Positions 45,784-57,100 of a DNA stretch of 64,000 bases are shown one piece after another (position 1 is the first letter of the stretch; each line of letters begins with the position of its first letter). The position numbers were made by a program, and so were the translations under genes. Under the pieces are notes generated by a model. It was given only the letters and a program-made list of their open reading frames with translations, made no database searches and was not told the origin of the DNA. The DNA lies in contig CM026423.1 of the NCBI GenBank assembly GCA_014871385.1, positions 9,373,266 to 9,437,265 on the forward strand, written 5' to 3'. This DNA is from Ceratodon purpureus. Taxonomy: Eukaryota; Streptophyta; Bryopsida; Pseudoditrichales; Ditrichaceae.

Positions 45784-47944
45784 TCGATTGCAACGGCGCA
45801 GTTGATAACAGTCTGCGAACCTTTCAGCCTAGAAAATCTTCAGTTCTGTTGCAACAACTCAAAGATGGGAGATTTTCAATATGTGCCGGTGGAAGATGGA
45901 TATTTCCAGGAATATGAATTCCATTCTCACGTGCGCACTTCAGTGTTGGTACATATTAAGGCCGCTCAGCTTGTACCTGGATCGAAAATTTCTCATTTAG
46001 AATCCTGGATCGTGATTGACGTCAACGCCAATGCAAGTTGAGAAACAAACCTCGTAAGAGTGGGAAATCATTCGCCGAAGAGTCCTTTCAGTCTAGCAAC
46101 ATCAGGACTGTTATGTAGATCATTGTTGATGTGATCGAAGTGCAGCGGAAGGATCATTGCATTTGGCATCGTCTCATATTCTGTACTTGTCAATCTACTG
46201 CAGCTAGATTTCTGTTTTTTAAAGTGAGTAAAGTAGAATGTGCCAAGTACTTTGTTACAATTTGAAGCATTTTGAGTCTATGTTCATGCTCATGAAATTT
46301 GAACAGGGATACTGTGGAAATAGAACATATCTGAATCAGAGATTTTTATGATACAATATCAACCACTTAGTTCAGTGAAAATAAAACATGGTAAATGGAA
46401 TTGTAAGCCACATGTGTAGTGGGAGAAAGAATGTAAGGTAGAAGCACCTAAAACCAATCGCACCTCCAGAACAAACCTGTAGCTTGTCCCCAGAACCGCA
46501 ACTTGGTTGTCAGACCACTCAATTCAAAATGACCAATCAAAACACTCAAAAAGCTGGTGGTTTTGGGTACACTTATGAGTGGAAATTAGTACCAACTAGG
46601 TGTGACAATGGAAAAAGTCTACAGATTAGTTTTGGGTCACGAAGTACTTTTGAGTTAAAAATTTTGTATCTAATTCAATATTGGGAAGAAAATTTTGAAA
46701 AATTTTGCATTCTATGAGAAACCTATTTTTCTATACATGAAAATTACACCCCAAAAATAACCCAGAAAAAAAGGCTCAAAATCCTTAAGTTGTTGGTTAT
46801 AGGTGCTTCTATCTTATTTGAGGCATTTAGCAAGTTTGCCACTAATGAAGAATGTGGATGTAATAAATGCATTTTTTTGGGATTTACACTATAATATATC
46901 CTTGATCCCGGGGTGGACGCCTCCAACTCCGGAGAGCGCCCCCAGTGTGCGACCCATCGTGATGCTGGACACCATGAAGACCAATAGGATCGCTCCAATC
47001 TAACTAGATATTCGGGACGTGTTCCTGGAGGCTGTATAACCTAAATTTTTTATTCTAATTACAAAGGTGAATGAGCTGTCAGCATGCCATTACTCTTGGC
47101 ATTTTGTCCAATCAAGTTTCACTCCTAAAATTACGTTCGACTGCCAATTCCATTAGTCGTTCTTCTGGAAGTAACACACGCATTGGTGATTGTGATAAGG
47201 AAAACTAAAGTGAAAACTAAAGTGAAGATCAGAGATGACTCCGCATCTATGTAGTTGAATCCTTCAAATCTTTCAACAACCTTTGCATTGCAATCCATTT
47301 CTTTTCTGTCATTAAGAGAAATCTGTACTCTCAAAGGGACCTTTGACATCCACATGTACTAAAAAATTTGAGCCCTGACCTTGCACCTTAATTTGATGGT
47401 AGCACCAATGGTGCCATTTGGCTGATAACAGTGCAATTCCATGGGTCAACCAATGGACGTTGCCAACGCTACCAATACTGTCAGCACTGCCATTAGTACC
47501 AGCACTGTGGCTTCTGACACTGTCAACGAGCAGCGACATGCACCAATAGACTTTTATAAGGAGAGGTGTTCGGATAGCAATTCACTTACTATAGGCTGTC
47601 TTACAAGGCTTCTTTGGGACCCTCCTATTCTCACAATGGTCTTGAACTCTGTGTTTAGCTATGAAATTTTGGAAACTATGGCCGCCGCTACCGCCGTTTC
47701 AGGTTGTGGTTAATTTCATTTTTACACATGCACGAATGAATCTACCATGAAAAGAAATTGCTGACATGGCAAAGTAAATCCATTGTGGCAAAGAGAATTA
47801 TGGACAATGTTATTGACGTGTATCTTTGTCCTGAATGACGACCAAGATGACAAAAATGTGTCAACTAAGTGACCAAATCGAGGTGCCCTAATTGACAACG
47901 CAATTGACAATTTTAGGTCAAAATTTAGTCAATTAAGCCACAGA
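45784..47944. other. Intergenic region with gene-like debris
   Basis: The first few hundred bases are esterase 3' flank. A GC-richer island at 46880-47000 encodes on the minus strand a 36-residue stop-to-stop stretch with a membrane-like segment (AILLVFMVSSITMG), possibly a transposed exon fragment. An ACTG(T/C)CA-rich stretch near 47460-47530 gives a spurious Ser/Thr-rich frame. The right end is subterminal sequence of the CACTA end. Confidence 0.4.
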
Positions 47945-47957
47945 TTTTCTTGTAGTG
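47945..47957 (-). mobile_element. CACTA (En/Spm) transposon terminus, partner end not found
   Basis: TTTTCTTGTAGTG is the exact inverse of CACTACAAGAAAA, the widely conserved tip of plant CACTA elements. The adjoining 100-150 bases to the left contain repeated words (GTGTCAACTAAGTGACC, CAATTGACAA), typical of CACTA subterminal repeats. The opposite end was not found, so this is a truncated copy or one with a diverged left end. Confidence 0.6.
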
Positions 47958-48371
47958 TAGCCAATGATTATATGTTGGAGTATAGAGACGTTGTTTTGTT
48001 TGCACTTATTAAAAATAAAATTCTTAAATAAATGATTTTGTCACATTTATTTTTTACAATAGGTGCTGTAAATTTTCTTTTAACTAATGTAGAAGTTTAG
48101 AATCATTCAACATTTATAGTTTTAGCATTATAGTTAAGAGTCTTATGAAACAAGAATATCACATACATTTCTTTCAAAGAAAGACAATTAGAGAGAATGA
48201 ATGATAATCATACAAAAATTTATAGTCAATATCTTTTTATAAAATAGATGCTGAATTACAAAAAACACATTGATAATATCTAGTGGAAATTGACTCATAT
48301 ATCAAAAACTATAAGATTGCATATACTATATATTAATGACGAAGATTATGTAAGTTACGGCGTTAGTGCTT
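47958..48371. other. AT-rich 3' flank of the kinase-like gene
   Basis: Low-GC sequence with no exon; the part next to 48372 should be the 3' untranslated region of the leftward kinase-like gene. Confidence 0.4.
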
Positions 48372-49856
48372 TCAATACGCCTCTCGGAAATGCTCCCTCG
48401 GGACGGGCCAATGGTATGTGTCGCTAAACCGAGTGATAATGTGAGACAAGCCTCCGGCACTATCACGTTGGTCGGTGCACACTCTATTCAAGTATATCTC
48501 AAAAGTGCGTGCAAAGTCCTCTTCGTTGAAAACCACAGAAGTTTCACGTGGCCTTTGCAACCTATGATATTCAATGGACATAGAGCCACCATTGATCCTT
48601 TGAGCTATCTTAGCAGTGGCAAACTCTTCCGAGGCCTTTGACAAGTCTGGAATGATTTGAATATCTGCATCCCGCTTATGCACATACGCCACTCGAGGAT
48701 CCACCCACCATTGCTTACGCAATGTCTCCGTCATGTCTTCAACATTAGTGAATATATAAGGTGACTTCCTCGGATCGGTTGTGAATGTCGTCAAACTCCA
48801 ATCGCATACACCAATGTATACCTTCGATTCGTCAGTTGGAAAGTGGAGGAGGATATTGTCCGGAGACAAATCATTGTGAAGATTGTTGGTTTTGTGCACC
48901 TCGTTCATAATATGCACAAGCGCCCAAGCAAGCTGAGTCCGCTTCTTCCGAAAATGAAGTAGTTGACGAGCTTCAATAATATCATTCTCCGAGTGATTGC
49001 CAAAAGCATAATGCACAAATACGTCTTCACCGCAATTACGATCACGATTGAGCATCTCACGTAGCGTCCCCCCATTCCACCAATATGCATAACCTTCGTA
49101 TTCATAGGGGTGAATAGCCACAAAATGAATGACACCCGGATGGGAAATTCTCACAGCTAGAGATTCATTTTGGTGGTCCAATTTTGCCAAGTCCGGTCTC
49201 GTTGCATGAGTGAGAGGCAATTTCGCAGCAAACTCCCACCACGGAAGAATACTTGGGACTCCTTCAAAGCGCACCTTCTTGATGATTGCATGGCCACCTC
49301 TTCGCACAATGTTCTCTACAACAACAATCGTCGATGTTGGAGGAATAACCATCAACTGTGCTCGGCGGATATTCTCCTCACATCTTCCTTCTTCGGAGTT
49401 CCACCAACCAACCGATCCACGGCGATTCCTCCTTTTAGCAAATGGCTTCATAAGCGTTACAAACAAATCAGCCTTTGACAAAACCTCTTGGAATGCTTCG
49501 TCACCTTTACGATGTTGTTTTGCATATTTTGCCAAAATATCTTTCGCATTCCATAATGAATCGTGTGCTCGGTCCTCCAAGAACTTTGTGTAACCCTTCT
49601 TACAAGTCTCCGCAATCCACTCCGGCACGCTTAGAGCAAGCATCATCCGCTCTGACATCTCAATCTTGAATTTCTCAGGCCCCCCCTCGGAATATCTCAC
49701 ATAGCGGCTTTCCAAAGATTGAAGGCTACTGTCCTCATAGAATCTAACAACTAACTCTATGAGAAAGTTCTTGCAATTCTCAGATGGCATGTCACTCCAA
49801 TGCCACTTCACTTGCCCACCCTCAGCAACTTTCTGCTTCTTCTTGTCCTTCGGCAT
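48372..49856 (-). CDS. Divergent intronless protein kinase-like protein
   Basis: One uninterrupted exon of 494 codons with its own ATG. Residues 1-170 form a Lys/Trp/Glu-rich helical region with no recognised domain (WHWSDMPSEN near 18-27). A kinase-like fold follows: RRGGHAIIKKVRFE at 185-198, with Lys193/194 as the candidate VAIK lysine; hinge-like WWNGGTLREML at 259-269; catalytic loop HNDLSPDNILL at 327-337 with Asp329 and Asn334; and CDWSL at 351-355, with Asp352 at the DFG position. The catalytic Asp, Asn and Mg-binding Asp are kept, but HRD is HND and DFG is DWS, and no clear glycine loop GxGxxG is seen. Activity is therefore possible but not certain. Lack of introns in an intron-rich neighbourhood suggests a retrocopy origin or an intronless lineage-expanded family. 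No signal peptide or membrane helix. Confidence 0.75.
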   Translation of the reverse strand: MPKDKKKQKVAEGGQVKWHWSDMPSENCKNFLIELVVRFYEDSSLQSLESRYVRYSEGGPEKFKIEMSERMMLALSVPEWIAETCKKGYTKFLEDRAHDSLWNAKDILAKYAKQHRKGDEAFQEVLSKADLFVTLMKPFAKRRNRRGSVGWWNSEEGRCEENIRRAQLMVIPPTSTIVVVENIVRRGGHAIIKKVRFEGVPSILPWWEFAAKLPLTHATRPDLAKLDHQNESLAVRISHPGVIHFVAIHPYEYEGYAYWWNGGTLREMLNRDRNCGEDVFVHYAFGNHSENDIIEARQLLHFRKKRTQLAWALVHIMNEVHKTNNLHNDLSPDNILLHFPTDESKVYIGVCDWSLTTFTTDPRKSPYIFTNVEDMTETLRKQWWVDPRVAYVHKRDADIQIIPDLSKASEEFATAKIAQRINGGSMSIEYHRLQRPRETSVVFNEEDFARTFEIYLNRVCTDQRDSAGGLSHIITRFSDTYHWPVPREHFREAY

Positions 49857-50557
49857 CTTGACGGAAGAGCTCCGAGCTTAGAAAAAGTCAAGAGAACTAC
49901 TCACTATGTCTCAAGGCCTTGATGTGTTCTGAGTTTTTAAAAAAAACTCGAAGAACGCTTGATGTAGTCAATTAAGAAATAGACAATTATCACGGCACTC
50001 AGTTGAAATTTCACAAGGTTTTAAGTAAAACCATTTAAAAAATCAAAACCTTCCCCCCCCAAATAAGAGGACTCCTTTCCTCCCGGTGAAAACAGCCAAC
50101 GGAGAGAGAGTGAAATCTCCCACCAGTAGCAACTAGCCTCACTCGAAAGGGAGGAAAGAAGTGTGATAAATGAGGCGTGGTCGGCAATTTATAGTGGAAG
50201 ACAGCCCGGCCCCGTCCGCCTTCTCAACCGTCGGATCGGACAGCAAACGATCGATATCGACATCCTAGCCATTGGTGCAGACACCACATTCCATGCTCAT
50301 GGTTTAGGGTTAGGGTTTCGCCAAATTGAACGCACATTCGACGAGCAGTGAGCCCGGAACGAGGGAATTGGAATCAGAAGAGCATTCACAGCGGAAGAGA
50401 ACTCAACAATCTTGAGTAGATTAGCTTTGTTGCAACATGTTACAAGTTTGCCGGATATGGTGACGTTCATTAGGGTTTCAGGTTGATGGTCGCGGTGAAG
50501 ATGAGCTTGGGGAGGAGAGGAGCAGCTCTGAATTTGTTGTTTTGGTGAGGAGGTTGT
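49857..50557. promoter_or_regulatory. Promoter/leader of the kinase-like gene, with telo-box
   Basis: Lies between two leftward genes, so it contains the kinase-like gene's promoter and the aquaporin 3' flank. At 50302-50318 GTTTAGGGTTAGGGTTT is a plant telo-box motif, often found near start sites of growth-related genes; here it is only a sequence match. A homopolymer of C occurs at 50053-50060. Confidence 0.4.
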
Positions 50558-51817
50558 TCATGTTGTGAGTATGGCTGCGTTGCGGCGCGCGTAGGCTTGG
50601 AGGTGGGATGGTGGAATGACGCGGTACATGGCCGCCATGGCGAGGCCGGCGACGGCTGGGCCTGCCCAGAACACCCAGTGGTGTGACCACATGGATTTCC
50701 CGAGGGCTACCGCGGGGCCGAGGCATCGGCCGGGGTTTGTTCCCGCGCCGGCGTAGCCAGGGATTAGGTTTCCTCCGGCGAAGATGCAGAGGCCGACGAG
50801 GATGCCGATGAGGAAGGGCGCGAGCCTGGGGCCGGTTCGGGGCAAGCGTTGCGGGTCGAGAGCGACCGAGTAGGCGATGAAGAGGACGAAGAAGGAGAGG
50901 ATGATTTCCAGGAGGAGTGCGCGCCCTGGTTGCAGCCCGACTTGTTGTGAAGTTGGGGATGGTTGGGAGTGCAGGTAGCAACCTCCGAGCATGTACTTCC
51001 AGGCGAGAGTGTGGCCGACGATGTTCTTGACGGCGAGGCTGGCGACGATGGACCCCAGAGCTTGGGCTGTGATGTAGAACAGTGCGCGCACGGGGGTGAT
51101 GTGGCCCGTGAGCATCTCTGTCCATGTGATGCACGGGTTCACGTGACCGCCGGACATCGGCGCTGCTGCCTGGATGCACAGCGAGAGCGTGAGTGCTTGG
51201 AAGATGGCGATGACGAGGACTGGGTGATGGAACCCTGTTTGCAGGGTTGAGATTGTGCATAGCGTTCCTACGAACACCATTGCGAACGTCGCTATGAATT
51301 CGACCGCGGCGGCCCTCCACACCTGCTCTGCCGAGTCACACACAATATCTCATCATTCGATGTGTTTCCTCACATGCAAAACCATCTAAGCTCCAATTGA
51401 GCTCCAGTTGATCTCCAATTTCAGATTCCGGGAGCACTCGAGAAAAGATTTGTGTGTTACCTCTGTGGTTTGGAAGTCTTGAAGCACGAGCACGGAGCTT
51501 AATGTTGACAGGAAGGTGACACTCTTCGCTGACTCTGGTTTTGAATGTGTGGAGGGATTCTGATGGCGGTATATCCCACCCTCCTCTTCGTCGAGAGGAC
51601 CGCCCGGGTGATCAAATCCGCTGAGACACTCAAACCAACCGGGCAATTCATTATACGCGACGCATTCCGTGTCTATGATCCAAGATGATTGAAAGGTAGG
51701 CTCCTTGCTTCAATGAGGAACCAAAAACTCATGATACCATTTAACATTCAGTACATACCTTCTATCGCTCTGTTGCTGATAACAAGTTTCGGATCGCTGC
51801 GCATGGTCCACCGCCAT
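50558..51817 (-). CDS. XIP-like aquaporin (major intrinsic protein), 5' end uncertain
   Basis: The main exon 51322-50558 (255 codons) holds all six membrane helices. A preceding exon ending at 51461 (..LQDFQTTE) joins it in phase over a 138-bp GT-AG intron. The first pore motif is NPC (SGGHVNPCITW, DNA about 51131-51139), and the second is NPGRC (GAGTNPGRCLGPA, about 50723-50737) instead of NPA and NPARS. A cysteine after the second motif's Arg is a mark of X intrinsic proteins, which often vary the first motif and may pass small uncharged solutes rather than water. The 5' exon is open to about 51707 with no ATG. An ATG at 51817 with a donor at 51759 fits in phase but needs a 51-bp intron, too short to trust. 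The subfamily call is moderate; the aquaporin fold is certain. Confidence 0.85.
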
Positions 51818-54193
51818 AACGTCCCACCAATTGCCAGCTCCGTCAACGTGCCGTCGTCGTCTGCCAAGAGCTTACACCTTCGATAGCTTCAAGGTAATCA
51901 CATTCTCTGATGTCGATCACCACCGCGGCTAAATGGTAACGCACCACCACATCCAGTTTACAATCTCTAAGTGAAGTCTCAGAAGAAAATGTACTCAGTT
52001 CCGAACTTCATGTAAACCACAAGGTTTTTGTGATTGTTACACATAGATCGATGTGCAAATTTCAGCACATTCGTATTGCATGACTCCCCGGGTAAACACA
52101 AAATGCTACAGAAACGGTTCAATAGCCTCTCATAAAATTACAAGTAATACGTACTACTCCGAGAGTCCGAGTGGTAGCGTCGACCTCTCTTTCCCAATCC
52201 TGTGCAACCTGACATCACACCACTTCGCAGTGCATCACAGGCCTACATCCCCACATTCGGTGAACCCTTAGATCCAGTGATCAGCACAGAATCATAGCTG
52301 ACTCCATATTTTTTACTTATCTCAGAACTTGCAATCTCAGTTGCCGCCATCGCCCCCTAAACCCTGCATCAACCAGTCTTCGAAACAATTGATTAATCAC
52401 CCCTTGACGTGAGCTTCACGACTCACTCAACATCAAGTCTTAAGCATGAACTTGAAATGGCAGCACAGTGTTGAAAGATGAAACCTCACCTTCCATTGAA
52501 TTATGTGCAGGTTTCATGGCAAATGGGTTCAATCTACAAGCGTGGAGAAAGTCCACATTAGACAACGGCACAATAATAGGTGTCTGCAGACTTTAGCCTT
52601 GGTGATGCATGATTGAATGGTGAACTGGGTCCATGTTTTTGGTGGAACATCTTCAGGCAACCTAGATTTTAGAGAGTGTGGACTGGTTGCAGTTGAGTCT
52701 AAAGCTGCTCGGAAGGAAACTCTTGTGTTGCCTTCCTCGAGAGTTTCCTTCGGGGTTGAGTCACATGGGAAGCTTCAGGGTTCATGTGATGATGGTGGAT
52801 CGGTAGGTTAGATGGTTGTTAGCATTGATCTCTTTGACTGGATCTGGTTTTGCCATCTTTTGAGGGCGGGATGAGTTTCTGTGCTTGAATTGAGTGCAGA
52901 GTGAGGTTGTTGGGGAGTTTGGGGGTAATTGGCGATGGCTGGAGGGTTTAGGTGGTAGTTGGGTTTGGTTTTTGAGCTGGGTTTCGTTGTGGAGCTCGAT
53001 TTTGAGTTCATCGGGAAGGGGCTTTGTTGGTGTGGATTCTGGAGTTCATTTGGGTAGAAGTGGAGATCGAGGGTTTTGGATTGGTGGGTTTCGGTGGGGG
53101 CCGATTGCTTGGGCGTTTTCGTGAAGAGGGCGAGCTGAGGTAGCTGCATTCATCGCGCGAATTGGTTCCGAGGTGACGTGAAGAAGGTGTAGGTGAGTTC
53201 TCGGAGGATTTTGGATTACCGGAGTTCAGATTTAGTGGTTTTTGTTGTGACGAAATTTTCTTTGGGAGTTGATTGAGGGGCTGTCGGTAATGGAGCCGAT
53301 CGGCAGAGACAGAGGGATGTGAATTGCAATTATGACGGGACTTTGTTGTGGAGGTGATTTGCAATTCGTGAATGAAGCCTCCGAGCTCTGGATGGAAAAT
53401 GCAGATAGTTTCGAGGCTGAGAGCAGTGTCCACCGTGTTTGGTTCAAATTTTGGGTGTTAGTTTCAATTTTGTGCAGAACGGAGAGTGTAGAGGCATGGT
53501 TTTTTAGATTATGACTCATCGTAAGAAGCAGGTGGGACGAGCTGCATTGCTGAGTTCGGCAATGCGTGTGGTTTCGTGGCCTTTTGAACAGTGAATAGGG
53601 TTCGTTTTAGGTCACTTTGGTTGTAGCGAGTACTAAATTGCGCCATCGAGAATCGTCGCTGAACCGGTAGCCTAATGCTAAACGGGAACCATCATTGACA
53701 CCTAATGTACTGGTTAGGGACGATGATGAGCCTTGAATATGGAAACCGATTTGCAAACACCGGCCGAAACATAATCGTGGAATTGTGAGAACGCTCTTGT
53801 CCAAAGCGTTGCTAGAGTCCTAGATTGCGAAACTCAGCTGCATCGTCGTCGTGTACCTAGTACTGGGAAACATTGATCTAGGCAATGCTTTTTCTACTTT
53901 CATGTTACTAGGTCATTTTCTTTTGGCGATGTGTTTGCTGTCATGATGAATTTTTCAGTTGACTTGGGTTCTTCGAGACCTCATGTCTTCTCACGAACGT
54001 ACATGTTTTGAAATATATCTGCAATGGATCGTCACTTGATGCAGGTTGACATCAAGCCACAACAGAGCCGCTGCGTGAAGGGTATGGGGTTTTGATGATC
54101 CTGATTTGATCGGCCTGAGCTGCTGGTTCGGTCAGTCCTTTGGATGAGTACCCAGTGTTTTCCAAAGCAGAAGAAGAAGAAGAGTTGTTGAGG
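51818..54193. promoter_or_regulatory. Divergent region between the aquaporin and WDR11 genes
   Basis: About 2.4 kb holding both promoters. Open frames near 52617-53519 on both strands have no recognisable content. The G-rich + strand sequence of 52880-53130 looks like leader DNA of the WDR11 transcript, and a possible acceptor just before 54045 (GATGCAG, then GTTGAC) suggests a spliced 5' untranslated region. Confidence 0.4.
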
Positions 54194-57100
54194 ATGGCAG
54201 GGGTGGGGGCGGGAGTAGGATGGGTGTTATCACCTCCTCCATGCAAAGAGAATGGGGGAGCCGCACATTGCAGCCCACATGGGCTGGTGGCTTACGGTGC
54301 AGGCAGCAGCGTGGTGGTAATGGAGCCCCGATCCATGCAGCTTATTGCGGTACTGCCTATGCCTGCGTCGAAGAATGCCCCCTTGCAGCCAGCTCCTTTC
54401 GTGACGGCTGTGCAGTGGACTCCGGAGGGTATTCCTCGTGACCTTGCGGCGCAGGATTTCTCCACCGCGCATTTGCAGTTAGCAGTGGGGGACCGACAGG
54501 GTCGTGTTGCCATTTGGGATGTTGCCTCAGGTGATGTTTGTACATGGTTAGAGGTCGATGCCGAGAAGGGACGACAAGGGATCCAAGATCTCTGCTGGGT
54601 GTATGGGCAGCCATGGTTACTGGCGGCTATTCATGGCCCTACATGTCTAAATATTTGGGACCCTACAACAGGGCGTTGTATCTGGAGGTTTGACTCAGGT
54701 GGTGAGCTTCTTGGATGTGTGAGGGCCGATCCTTTCGACTCCCGGCAGTTTTGTCTGATAGGGCTTCGTGGCCTTCTGCTGTCAATTCTTGTAGGAGGGG
54801 TTTCAGAATCAGATATACTTACCAAGAAATATATAATACCTGGTCAAGACGAGAAAGGGACAGTGGTTGAGAAAACGAAAGACGGGGCTCCCTCGTCTGG
54901 GTCCTCATCATCTGGAGCACCTGCTCTGGCATCTGCACCTGGCGTTGTCGTGAGATGTTTGTATTCCAGGACAAGAAGAGGGCTGGTATATGTTATGATG
55001 CCTCGTGAGATCGTAGTTGTAGACTTGGCCTTTGGAATGCCCCTGGCTTCAACGCCCTTGCCACGCAGTTGTTCCAAACTCCTTGATCTTTTGGCTTGTA
55101 CCGATGGTGACGTTCTTTACTGTGCCCACCAGGATGGTAAAGTCACTGCTTGGAGGAGAAAAGAGTACGCCTTCCTCAACCTCGGAATGGCTTGGTTCAA
55201 ATCGTTTTCAAATTCTGTTTAGCACACTCTGCTAAGTACGCCACGAATTTGAGCTTCATTTAGCGTATTTCATTAAACGAAATTCAAACTCGTCATCTAT
55301 AGTTTTTCCGCTTTTTTTTTTTACAAGTACACGATCTTTGCGTAGGTAGTTACTGGTCTAACCTCTGTTGCAACGTTTATGTTGGTTTGGATTATCCAAT
55401 GACGACGGACTCCGTGGGGATGCTGATGTAGGGATAAACAGGTCTTTGCATTATGCCACATGGGTACGTTGATGCCAAGCATTGGGTCACCTGTTCCTGC
55501 TCCAGTTGTTCTTGCCGCAGTGCACTGCCCTCTGCAACTTCAGGTGCAGACATCTTCGAACAACGACCAATCTAAAAGTTTGCAGGTTAATTCGGCTTCT
55601 GAATCCATTCCTGTCCCAAATACAATGTCACAAAATGACCAGCACATTGAAACTAAGGTTTCCTCTCCCCTAGAAGCAACTCTCTTATCTGTTACTGATG
55701 ATGGTCGGCTATGGCGCTGGGTCATCAATGAAGATGACGCTGAAAGTGAGTCTCCATCTTCAAACGGGGTGAAGTTGACGCCCCGGAACTCCGGAGAATC
55801 AAACACAAGTGGGGATCTTGTGCACTCTTCCTCGAATGGCTCCAGTTCCGAAACACTTTTCAAGGTTTGTTCAACTCCTGTCAAGTTCAGAAGGCTTCAC
55901 GTTTTTATTCTTATCTGTGTTGGTGTGGTAGAAGGTCTCAAGATGATTAATGTGGATTTTGTTTTCTGTTTACCATTCCTACTTCCTTGTATATCCTAAA
56001 GAGTATATGGTGTCTTTCGTGCCAACAGCTTGATCTGACAGGACAATTGCAGCTTCTTTCATCTTCTGTAACCACGTTGGCTGTTCCAATGCCCTCAATC
56101 CTCGCTATGGGAACTGGTAAGAGGCAGTTACATGTAATGAAACTTTTTGTGCTATTCCGCAAATAGTTGTGTACGTTTGTGGCAAAGCTGAACATTTTCA
56201 ACTGACCGCTGCCTCTTGTTCAATAGCTCCGATCGGAAGGCAGCGGACATTCAGTTATTGTTGAACGTGATGCTTTTCTTATTTTTCTGTTAAGAAATTT
56301 TCTATTTTTATGTTTCATGCCAATGGAATGTTACGCAGGGGTAGAGGGAAGTAATGCAGGGGCTGTATCAGTTCCCTTGGTGGCATTAGCCTGTCAGGGA
56401 GGGAATCTGGAGCTAGTGGATACAGCTGCAAATACAATCACTGCTTCATTTGCTGTGCACAACAATCAGACTGTTCGAGGTGTACGCTGGCTTGGGAATA
56501 AACGCCTCGTCTCATTCTCCTATGTTGAGGTCCTACAACTTCCTCAAGCTTGATATGTTTGGGGGTTTATATATTGTACATCAGCTGACGACATTTATTA
56601 TGGCAAGAAATGACTTCTACTCTGTTCTTTGGACAATTAGCTGGATCCATATTTGGATCCATTATCAAAGGCATAAGATCTCTAAAAAGAATGAATGGGG
56701 TATACTTATGCACCAGGTGAAAGGCAAAGGGGGTGGATTCATGAACCGACTGGTTTTGACATGTGTGCGTAGTGGCCACAGCAAGGTTTTCCGGGTGATG
56801 CAAAAACCAGAGCGCTCTCCTATGCGTGCTCTCCGCACCTCACCATCTGGCAGGTCTGCTTTAGTGTTCACTTGAAATAATTTAAATAGGATTTAAGTAC
56901 TGAATCTAAATTTGACATAAAAAGATGTGATCAAGAGCAAGCTGTGTTGCGAGGGTCATTAGAAATTTAAGTCTCTTGACGCTCTATTAGAAATTAATTC
57001 TTAAGGTCCCTTTTTCCCTACTGATTACTGAATTTTGTGTTGCGAAGCACGAAGCATTATGTTCTTGCCTGTTTACTATCCATTCTCTCCGTTACACTTG

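Noticed and set aside
45802..46041. 79-codon + frame after the esterase stop
   Set aside because: Probably 3' untranslated region; no domain or splice support.
50478..51320. 280-codon Arg/Pro/His-rich minus-strand frame
   Set aside because: It is an out-of-frame shadow of the aquaporin exon with biased composition and no family likeness.
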